Origin: Bolinopsis microptera
Lineage: Eukaryota; Ctenophora; Tentaculata; Lobata; Bolinopsidae
NCBI RefSeq assembly: GCF_026151205.1
Contig: NC_087074.1
Span: 6,572,001-6,636,000 of the forward strand
Reading direction: 5' to 3'
Length of the DNA: 64,000 nucleotides
How positions within the stretch are numbered: the stretch's first letter is position 1; each line of letters opens with the position of its first letter. The position numbers were made by a program, and so were the translations under genes. Positions 22,201-34,200 of this stretch are shown piece after piece. A model generated the notes under the pieces. That model was given only the letters and a program-made list of their open reading frames with translations. It did not search any database and was not told the DNA's origin.

Positions 22201-25200
22201 TGCGATCTTGATGTAATTTCAGTTATTATTACTTTATTGGCAACACGTTTTATCATCAGTGTATAGGATGCACCAGCAGACACTGTACAGAAGATAAAAT
22301 GAATGTTTTGGCTTATTTTACATTACACGTGACATGCCATCACACCACGTGACACCACACCACGTGATGGCAACTCTAAAGATGGTAACTTTAGAGACTG
22401 ACCTGTTGCCTCATGTAGCTGAGCAAGAGTTCAGATCGAGCTACAACATTGTATTCGGGAGATGCTCTGTTAGTTACTATTGGAGGGTCTTTACAGTTCG
22501 TATCAAAACAGAACCCATCAGGACCCTCGTATCGGTAATAGACTACACTCGTAAATATTGAGCTGTTCTCTTCTTCAATCACCCAGCGGAATTCCAGGCT
22601 GAGAACGTAGGATTTTTATAGGGGCGGGAAATATGGGAAAGTTAAAGGGGGTGACCCTCCATAAAGTGCTAGCTGGTACATCCCATATTATTGTTTTTAT
22701 CTGATACAGTTATACGATTAGGAACCTGTTCTGTAAGATAATCAATCATATCCTGTACCCTCTGAAATACGTTATACTCGGGGCTGTCCTTGTTGGTAAC
22801 CATGGCGGGGTCGTTACAGGCTGTATCGAAACAGAAACCGGAGGGTGCCCAATACATATCCCACATAACGTGTGTGAAGATTGAGGTGTCACTCTCCATG
22901 CTCAGCCACCGGTATTCTAGACTGGGGAAGTGTGATGTCATGACACGTGGCGTGACGTTATATTATGTGGCGTGACGTCATGACACGTATTTTGGTCTTA
23001 CAACTTCTTGTTGAAGAATTTTACATGGTGTCTGCCGTTGCATCCGTCTCACGATACCCAACAAAAATAACCTGTTCCTCCAAATAAGAAACAAAGTCCT
23101 CAACTCTCTCTGGAATGTTGTACTCAGGAGATTGAGGGTTCCTGACCATTGGGGGGTCAGCCCTTCTACGGTCGAAGTCAAATCCTGGGGGTGCATTGTA
23201 GTGTTGTCGATACAGGACACCGGTGAACAAGTTCCCATTTTCCACTTTCCAGTTAAATTCTAGACTGAAAGTGTTGTTCTCTCATGGTCATACTGTGCTT
23301 TGTTTCCGCAGCAATAGAGTGAATAGACCATTGTATTACAAAATACAATAATACATTTGCATTTTTGATTCATATCATATCCTGTACCCTCTGAAATACG
23401 TTATACTCGGGGCTGTCCTTGTTGGTAACCATGGCGGGGTCATAGGTGCAGATTTCGTTTTGAGGTGAACTTTTAAGTTCCCGAGAAATCTTCTTAAGTT
23501 TGCTTTTTTTTTCTCCTCGGGCACATTCGTAACCTACGGGCCAGGTAAACCTAAACTACATATTGACCGTTATGTACGTCGGTATCTGTTGAGGAGCCAA
23601 ATCATCTGAAAAGCCCTAAACCTATATTTTGCTCAGGCACGTAGCCAAGATTTTTCTTTGGGGGGGGGGGGGGGGGGGCTGTCGGCGAGCGGAGCTGCAA
23701 GCTGTGGCAGGGGTCTGGGGGCGGACCCCATTGGCGGGGGCTAGGGGGGAAAATTTTGCGAAATTATAGGGTGTTTTAGGCTAAATTGAAAGTTTAATGA
23801 ATTTACAAAAATGTATGGTTTGGCATAATCATTGCCTACAATCCTGACCTGAGTAATTTCCCCCTTTGAGACTTTATTTTGGGTTGAAAATTGAGTTTAT
23901 CGAGAGGAAGTGAAAAATCTCTGGTTCAAATTTGGATTTGAAGCCATGTTTAATTTTTTCTGTTGAGGTCAATTTTTTGCGCAGAAAGCGCTCGATTTTA
24001 GGGGCGAAAATTTAAGTTTGCTTTTAATTTTTATGGTCCTGTCGGCACCTGAAATCGACGAAATCTGCAGGGGTGGGCGGGGTCGCTACAGGCTGTATCG
24101 AAACAGAAACCGGAGGGTGCCCAATACATATCCCACATAACGTGTGTGAAGATTGAGGTGTCACTCTCCATGCTCAGCCACCGGTATTCTAGACTGGGGA
24201 AGTGTGACATAATATCACGTGGTGTGACATAATATCACGTGGTGTGACATAATATCACATGGTGTGACATAATATCACGTGGTGTGACATAATATCACGT
24301 GGTGTGACATAATATCACGTGGTGTGACATAATATCACGTATTGTGGTCTTAACAATTATTGTTGAAAGTCAGTTTACAGTTTACATTTTACATGGTGTC
24401 TGCCGTTGCATCCAAGAAGGCCATTAAGCCCTATTTTCTCACGACACCCAACAAAAATAACCTGTTCCTCCAAATAAGAAACAAAGTCCTCAACTCTCTC
24501 TGGGATATTGTACTCAGGAGATTGGGGGTTCCTGACCATTGGGGGGTCAACCCCTCTACGGTCGAAGTTAAACCTTGGGGGTGCATTGTAGTGTCGATAC
24601 AGGACACCGGTGAACAAGTTCCCATTTTCCACTTTCCAGTTAAATTCTAGACTGAAAGTGTTGTTCTCTCATGGTCATACTGTGATTTGTTTCCGCAGCA
24701 ATAGAGTGAATAGAACATTATATTACAAAATACAATAATACATTTGCATTGTTTGATTTGATTGCTACTAGAGCACTTATACGGCTTTAGGGTACTTAAA
24801 AGTTGCCAAATTGATTAAGCAAGCAAGATGAATGAGATATAATATATTGTTACACACAATATATTGTATGTTTACTGATTACTCACTCTTTGTTCCTCTT
24901 TCTTTTATCATAGTCCTGATAATGCATCCTAGCAAAGAATAGTCCCTTCATACCCATCTGAGCACTGAGAGCTGCGTGTGCTGAACTGTGTCCAAACGGA
25001 TCTATCTAGATTGAATAGGTTTCAGCAATGAGGTGAGACTGTGAGAATACAAAAAACACACAAAAAGACAAAAACAGAGAATTTCGCGGAGTGATGATAG
25101 ATACAACAGTACAACAACTTCAGCTGAGAAAAAGTCTCAGAGACTTGAGGATGACGCAAACAACTTAAGAACTAAGAAAAATTCACGACCACACTGAGCA

Positions 25201-28200
25201 GTACTTGACTGCAAAGAATTTTGATTTGAAAGATTTGGAGCAGTGTTATACTATCTGACCTGCCAAGCGATGGTGGGGGTAACATCATAGTCAGGTCCTC
25301 CAACCTCCCTCTGTAACCACATCAGTCCTTCACTCATCTGGTCTATTGTTGCTGCGTAGTGAACACTCGCTTCATCGTTCATACAGTACCTGGACATGGT
25401 TTAACTACAATAATATTGTAAAAGTCCATCATCTACTTAATATTATTATACAAACATAGAAGAAAATCATGATTCCCGTTATAAGAAGTTATAATATATA
25501 TTTGTCTGAGACTAACCCCGCGTTGATGAACTCGAGCTGTCCCCCCTTGACCAGGTTCCTGACCTGCTGTCTGGTCTCCTTGTCTTGTTCCTCCCACCAT
25601 CTCTTAAAGAACGCTATCTCCACGTAGATAAACTTCTTCTTAGGATCCTTTACCAGCTGCTCTATGACAGTGTCTATTATGTACTGTACCTGGAAGAAAC
25701 TAGCTTATTGAAACTGTGGTTCAAATGATCGATATTGTACAGAAAAACCATCTCGAGAATGATTTATTCTGAAGAAAACCTGGCAAGTCTTATAATCATC
25801 CCTCCCGGCCTCCCCATTACAATGCTAAGGTCTACCTTACTCGGGATTATTATAACCGGGATAAAGTGGTGGGTTTTGGAAGATTCCGCCATATTTTTCC
25901 CGGTCAAAAATTTCACCAGTCATAAAAAAACCCGCCGACTCAGATTATGGGGTTCCAAGGGGGTGGTGATCATCATATTTTACCTGAAGTCTCATATGTG
26001 CTAGAGAAGACTTTTGAAGCAGTGGATGGAGGGCTGTAACTTTATTGGCGGTTGCTACCATAATTTCGTTATAAAAATCACAATTTGGTTATAGAAATCA
26101 GATTTCAGGGTGGACCGTGATTCTCACTTTTCTTGCCCATGAAGTGAGTAAACTGTGCCACTATTTCATGGTCCACGGTGGATTGATTACTGGAGCAGCT
26201 GAAGATGCAAAGCCAAGACGTTCCCCAATACCAAGCGGTGGGTAGGAAATTAAGCTCCGGCTGACCTTCAGAGCAGTAGCCCCATTAGCGGACAAAATGA
26301 AAGTCTTGTTAAGACAACAATACAACTTCGAATTTGACGGTCAGCAGCAGGGGGATATCAATAATGATGATGGAGGGGACATTAGCGATAATGAGAATGA
26401 GAATACGCTTTAATGAAGATTTGACTTATTATTGCTATAGATTTATTTTCCTTTAAATACTAGACGTGTCTTTTTTTTCTATTTCTGAGTAATATCAGTA
26501 ACTGTAAATTGAAATAACTTCTTTAACAAGTAACAAAAACAGAAATTTCGGTTGAAAATTTGTTGACCTCTGAAAAAAAAACTTGAAAGGTCGGCCACCG
26601 GTAAATACATGACCGGGATAATTTGGCGGGTTTTGGGAAATTCCGCCATATTTTTACCGGTTATTAATTTTCCCAGTCATAAATTAACCCGCTATAATAT
26701 TCCCGAGTAAGGTATCCAAAAATGTAAGCATATCAGCAGCACCAACATTGTAGGTTCATATTAAAATGTGACCCGTGAGACTTTCCCCCTCCTTTGAGAG
26801 ACTCACCCCACTCTTGTGAGATTTCCCCCTCCTTTGTGAGACTCAGCCCGCCCTTGTGAGACTCAAACCACCCTTGTGAAACTCACCCCGCCCTTGTGAA
26901 ACTCACCCCGCCCTTGTTAGACCCACCCCACCCTTGTGAAATTCACCCCACCCTTGTGAAACTCACCCCACCCTTGTGAAACTCACCCCACCCTTGTGAA
27001 ACTCACCCCACCCTTGTGAAACTCACCCCACCCTTGCAAAACTCACCCCACCCTTGTGAAACTCACCCCACCCTTGTGAAACTCACCCCACCCTTGTAAG
27101 ACTCACCCCACCCTTGTGAAACTCACCCCACCCTTGTGAAACTCACCCCAACCTTGTGAAACTCACCCCACCCTTGTGAAACTCACCCCACCCTTGTGAA
27201 ACTCACCCCACCCTTGTGAAACTCACCCCACCCTTGTGAAACTCACCCCAGCCTTGTGAAACTCACCCCAACCTTGTGAAACTCACCCCACCCTTGTGAA
27301 ACTCACCCCACCCTTGTGAAACTCACCCCACCCTTGTGAAACTCACCCCTCCCTTGTAAAACTCACCCCTCCCTTGTGAAACTCACCCCTCCCTTGTGAA
27401 ACTCACCCCACCCTTGTGAAACTCACCCCACCCTTGTTAGACTCACCCCACCCTTGTGAAACTCACCCCACCCTTGCGAAACTCACCCCACCCTTGCGAA
27501 ACTCACCCCACCCTTGTGAAACTCACCCCACCCTTGTGAACTCACCCCACCCTTGCGAAACTCACCCCACCCTTGTGAAACTCACCCCACCCTTGTGAAA
27601 CTCACCCCAACCTTGTGAAACTCACCCCACCCTTGTGAAACTCACCCCACCCTTGTGAAACTCACCCCACCCTTGTGAAACTCACCCCACCCTTGTGAAA
27701 CTCACCCCAACCTTGTGAAACTCACCCCACCCTTGTGAAACTCGCCCCACCCTTGTGAAACTCACCCCACCCTTGTAGATATCATCTTTAGACCCGTAGT
27801 AGTACTGATCCACGGTCTTGAGCCACCCAACATCGTCATGAGTGTGAGCCACCACGTGGACCGTTATAGTTCCTTCGTGTCCTGGAACCTTCTCATCTGA
27901 CGGCCTAAGTACGTGGAGAGAGAGAGAGGAATATTAGGACAGCTGCACGCTAGTCAGATATATTAGTTAGTGTAATAAGATAAAATATCTGGGTTTTATT
28001 AGCTTATTGAATGAAATATTGATCAAGGTGGGCTGTCTTTCTGGCTAATACTTTTTAATAATATCTAGAGTTCAAACTTGTGTGACGTTCGCAAAGCTGA
28101 GTGAATTGTGGTCTGTAAATTGTCAACCGTTTGGTTAAAATTATGGAGTAGGGAAAAATACTTTGATTTATCGACCTCACGCTCACCCGATACCACTCTG

Positions 28201-31200
28201 TTTAAACGTTTTAAGCGCAGAAGGCCACCCTTTTGAAACATATTTTTGAAACAAGCTTTAACAAAAGCTACGTGTTTTTGTAATCCAATCAAATCAAATT
28301 TCTTGAACGGCAAAACCAAAAGTATTTTTCAATATTATGTGCGTATTAATCTACTGATTGTTTTGGAATAATTAATCTCAATTCAAAATAAATCTCCTAG
28401 ACTTTAGTTCCAACTTACGTGTCCACATCTGCGTGATTTATATCAATATCGGGCTCATCAGCTGTTGTAACGGTTACAAAAACCAGCGCTACAAGCGCCG
28501 TTACAAGCGTTACAATTCTCATATCAAGCAAATGTCAAACAGTTCAGCAAAGTGCGACATCCAATACTCTAGATTCATGAACTTTCTTATCTTTGTCATT
28601 GCGTTATACTCAACGCAAACATTCTCTGTAACCCAAAACCAGCCGTTTTTACTTATCTTTCCAAAACATGATTAAAACCTGAAATAATGAGTTCCACCAC
28701 GCAGTGCGGGTTGATCACGTGTCTCCCCATTAAAACGCGGGAACGTTACGCAAATTGGGTGAATATAAAGTACTACAGAAAACAATTAAATGTTGGATTC
28801 CACTAAAACTGAATAGCAAGTAGTGTAGCAATTAGCTTAGTGAGTAGTATAGGAATAGTGTAGGTTAACTTCAAGTTGCCCCCTGATATACCGCACTTTG
28901 CAAGATACTGCTTGTCTCAGCCTCCATGACATGTTTTAAAGAGCATGTCTGGAGCTGTCAAAGTAAAATTAGTCGGTGCTTTGAGTTATGATATTGTCAT
29001 AGATATGAGTTAACTTGAATACATTGTCATAACTCATAAGGCTGAGGTGCTATCATGAGTTGTATTGTTGTAATACAGCGTGATACGTTAAACCATAATA
29101 CCAGGACCAAGGTGCAGGATGAATGAGGATAATTGTTCAGATCTATATATAGCTAGATTTTTAATATTCAAATAGGACAATGTTTGCTGCTGTTATATTA
29201 ATAATACTGAAATGTAAATGTTGAACTACTAGTGATCTGCCGGGCTGCTCACCAAGCTGACATTTAAAACTTCTGCAGAATTGCAATACCTTGAACACTG
29301 AACAGTGTGTACTAATTACAGGTGCTTCGACTTACACTGCCGGCTCTTGTACTAGGGTGCCTATTGTGTAGAGATAGCACCCTGATATACACGGCTCAAC
29401 TAGATACCATGTAACCAGCACGTGTACTCCTTCACAAAATAACCTTGGTTTTGGGATCGCACGTGTGAACATATTTTCTAGTGACTGGTATCAAGGAGTC
29501 CATATAATTATCACTTGATACTTACGTTATCAAGATCATCATTATTATGATCAGAAGCTATATGATTAGATCCCCAAATATCAACTCGTATTGTCGGAGT
29601 TCAACAAATAGTTGATTTAAACTCACCTTCGATCTTGGATATGAAAAGGATTTAACAGATATTGTGTTGGTTTGAATACTGTTGCTCAATGCTCATTATA
29701 CCTCCCGCCCACTTAAAGACATTTCTCCGGATACACTGTAAGATACAGCTTTCTGCGGCAAATGAGGGAAGTCAAGCACTGCACCACAGCCGGTGCAGCC
29801 TTCACTGATCCGTGTATTGTATAATGGGCCCAGATTTTAAAATTACTTGGAGTATATTGTTAATCGGACAATCGGGGGAAACTTATTGCAAAGTTTATAT
29901 TATATTAAACATGTATAGGATAATATTCAGAGATAAATCATTATAGTAATATTTTTGTTTTGTTTTGTTATCTAGAGCTACACTTAGGTCCAGGATCATT
30001 ATAATAATATATAACGCTGGACTTCTAGGCAAGATGCTTGGTTATGGGACACACTCAACTAAGTAAGGTTGAGAGACCTCAAATCTCCCTAAAGAGATAT
30101 CAACAGAGTGTGGGCCACTGCCTGACTAACCTGTGAATAGAGTTAGCCCGATTCTATGAGTATGGCAGACAGTATCTTCTGAGTTGTTGAGATTCTGAGT
30201 ATCCTTTGTCCGTGGTGCTGGTTACAGGCTCTTGTTGTAGGTGGTAGAAGGATAATTGCTGACACCAAACTCATTTACATGAAGGATAAGAATCACAGCA
30301 ATAGGATTAGACGCGAACAGTGGTAACTAAAGGTTGAATAAACCTAGAAATTAGCGAAACCAATGTGAACGTGGATAATGGGTGGAGAGATGACGCACGT
30401 TTGTTTGGACACGTGCCAGTGATTTTATATTAGATTGGCTGATGCTGCCCACTGATTGGCTGAGTTGCAAGCTGATCGATCAATCGCTAGCACACGTGCG
30501 TCACGTCCCCACCACTACCGACTGCGACAGGAACGCTCTCTTCGTCTCTGGCGGGGTTATAATCTCCAATCGATAACTGACACGTTTAGCCCCCAGAAGG
30601 TTCTGGAACTAAACTCTGCAGGTTAAACTAGAAGCTGTTTTATATTGTACGTTTTTTTATAGTGTGAGCAGCACGTGAGCACGTGGTTGTAAAGGTTCGT
30701 GTGAGGTGGGTAGATTGTAGAATATAATATATTTGATAAAGGAGCAGGAAGTACATTGTCTGATGATTATATGCAAGCACATTGTACTGTAAATAGTAAA
30801 ACTAGGGGTTGGGCCCTCTCAATATCACTAATGTGTAGTGTGGGTGTACAGTAAACAATTAACACGTGTATAATAATATATTGTCAATACGCTAGCTACA
30901 TGCTCTTTGATCGCACACTAAATTCTAAAGAAGGCCTCACCTGGGCCCTTTAATTTTGTAATGACGCTTTCTCACGCAAATCGAGCAACCAATCCCCTAA
31001 CTCTAATTCTTGCTTGGTTTAATATCGCAGTCAAAGCGCAAGTTTGGTAGACTTAGTCATACACGCGATACGATATTCAGTAATATTTAGACCGGGATGA
31101 TCAGACACCGTCGAGGAGTCGGCCATATAACCCGGCTGGCGGCTATTTCTCAGTCTTAGCTTCATTGTAACCGGGTGAATGAACCAGATATTAAATTATG

Positions 31201-34200
31201 CAGAGCATGCATAATAATTTATATGCATAATAATTTATATGCATAGTTATATGCATAGTTATATGAGCCTGTTTTAGAGATGAACAACTTGGTCCGACTA
31301 CTGATTAACCTTAATAACAATGAATAATCAAAGTAATGTAAGTATTGTGATCCTTAAAAAGCAATTAATAAACTAAGTAGGATAAGTATTGTAGTCCCTA
31401 AATGATACCAATTATTATGACCTGAACAGTGTACCCGCTATTATAATCCTACCCTGGCTCATTAACAAAGGGTCTATCTCTACAAAGGGGGTTATCACCG
31501 ACAAAAGGGGGCATCAGCCCCAATTACTACACCAATATTAAGTATCTAGCACTGCGGGGGACTTTTTAATATTGTATACAATGCACTGTAAACTGTGCAC
31601 TGTAATACAATGCACTGTAAACTGTGCACTGTAATACAATGCACTGTAAACTGTGCACTGTAATACAATGCACTGTAAACTGTGCACTGTAATACAATGC
31701 ACTGTAAACTGTGCACTGTAATACAATGCACTGTAAACTGTGACTCATGTACTGTAGTGGTGGTCTGTAGTGTTAATTGTTCACATTATGTACTGATCCT
31801 CTGTGATAAGAATATTACAACACACATAACCCCGGCATGCGCGGGATTATATTTCAATTTTTCCCGCGACGCGCGGGAAAAATTTATAATAATTTCGAGT
31901 GCGAAGCACGAGGGATTATTATGAAAATAACCCCGACGTGCTTTAGCACGAGGGGTTATTTTAATATAACTTAAGCGTGCCGGTGTTATGTGTTATAAAC
32001 CCCTCCGGGTTAGTGCTAGGACCAACAAATTTGACATTTTACTCTTAATTCTAGCTATATGAGATCATTATGGAAAATATGAAATGGAATTGGGGACTTC
32101 CAAATAAATACAACTAAGGTACTATGACTTTTGAAATTGGCGTTATATCTAAACACTATTCCTCAGTCAGAACGTTGAATGAATATGAATATCGATAAGG
32201 GCCGGCGTCGAGTTAAGCCTGGCAAGCGATAAAAGCTAATAATGATATCTAATCGTGTCATGAAGTTCATCAAAGTAGACGATTATAATACATGGCTTAT
32301 ATCAAACTCGACAAAATTAACCGAACCGGACAAAATCAAATGTAACCGTCGAGACAAGTTTTGGAACTGGTCCAATTAATGTAAGAGTTTAAGTAATGTA
32401 GTGTGCTGGAGTTTTGCCAGCGCCTGCAATTAGACCGATACGTAGATCGAGTGTATTTATAGTTCTTACGTTAAGCCATAGGTCACGTGACATTTTTTAC
32501 CAATGCGCGTCGTAGTAGTTAGTCACGTGATACACGTCATCAAAACACGTGACAGTACGCGGTTGAAATTCTCATGGAATATCAAAACAAAACAAATCTT
32601 GTTGAGCCAAATTAGCGGGGCGGGATTATAAAAGCTGTGCCGGGGTTATTTATTCAGCGGGAAAAAACTAACAGCGGGAGCCGGGATTATCAGAATCTAT
32701 TTAGCGGGAGCCGGGATTATCATAATCTTATTCTATCCCGGAGGGGTTTATAATATAGTAAATCTGATACCTTGGCAGTGGGCCAGAGTCCAGACGTTAA
32801 CATTGAGCAGGAGTAAACCTTGAATTCGTAACCAAGGAGAAAGAGAGAAATCTGGAAAATATAGCACATAGTATATATATAATATAACTGTACCTTACAC
32901 ACAATTTATGTACATGATAAAGAAACTATTTTATAAACCTACATCTCTTTCAGGCGGCGAGTGTTTTACAAGATTGGTCGAAGTCTGATAAGTAGACAGG
33001 ATGCTCTTGGAGAAACCCTTCTCAAAGAAGTGTAAGTGAAAGTGAAAGTGTTTTGATTCTCTTTTAGAAGTTTTACCTTAGAAAATTCAGTTTATTTTTT
33101 TGATGGTTTTAAGCGATGGAATAATTTAAGTGAAACGACCCTTTTTTGTTATTTATCAAGTGTCCGGTTTATCAGAATCTGTGATTACGCAGTTCCATTA
33201 TCCTACCCTACACCGTAACGGCATATCATCAAGTCCGCCTCCTTTCGATAAGAAATGCCGATATCTGATAATCAGTTCACGGTGTGGTAGAAGTGTGAGG
33301 TAATTCACTCAACAGCATCACCAGGAGTGATGATATGGGTCTGTCAGTATAGTATACTACCGTACAGCCTAGCGTCAACACTTTGTTTCTCTACTACCCT
33401 TTTATAAGAAAGACTAGCAACCCCCCCAAAACCTTCTGCCAGCTCAATTTGTACTGTACATTTAGAGTAATTTGAGGGATGTTTGGCAACAGATTTAATT
33501 CAACATGTCAACATGTCTGTGGTGAGCGGCAGGGTTTTCAGCGAGGAGGAATTCCCTCTGGCTCTAACCGTATCTCTCAGCACATCCAATTTGTAATTTA
33601 TAATTTAAATTACACACCACTCGGTGCACATTTGTAGGATTAGTGTTGTAATCCTATATTTGATCATGAGTGGATGCCGTGTTCTACAACCCAGGAGCTA
33701 ATAGTTCCCTGTAATTACCTTTCACCACTTTTCCAATAACACCACTATCAGGGTGTATTAATGAGAGATATCAGCTCACAACAGGGACAAAAGGATTTCG
33801 CGGTAATTTTGGCCGAAAATCGCGATACCGCGAATTACATTTCGCGGTATATTAAACTATGCATAAAATTTGTCGCGGAGAATGGGAAATTTCGCGATTT
33901 CGTACATGCCGCGAAATCCTTTTGTCCCTGGCTCACAATGATATCACAGTCTCTCTCACGGGTTCAGGGCGAGATATACAATTATTATAGGATGGGGTTC
34001 AATCTGTAGATATACAATTATAGGATAGCGTTCAAGCTGTAGATATACAATTATAGGATGGGGTTCAAGCTGTAGATAACAATTATAGGATGGGGTTCAA
34101 GCTGTAGATAACAATTATAGGATGGGGTTCAAGCTGTAGATATACAATTATAGGATGGGGTTCAAGCTGTAGATACACAATTATAGGATGGGATTCAAGC

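Noticed and set aside
25735-26004. 89-codon frame in mannosidase intron 2
   Set aside because: It crosses the left end of the TA-flanked element and matches nothing recognisable.
28065-28319. 84-codon - strand frame in mannosidase intron 1
   Set aside because: It begins and ends without splice borders that fit the gene's phases and has no recognised domain; exon 1 and exon 2 already join in frame.
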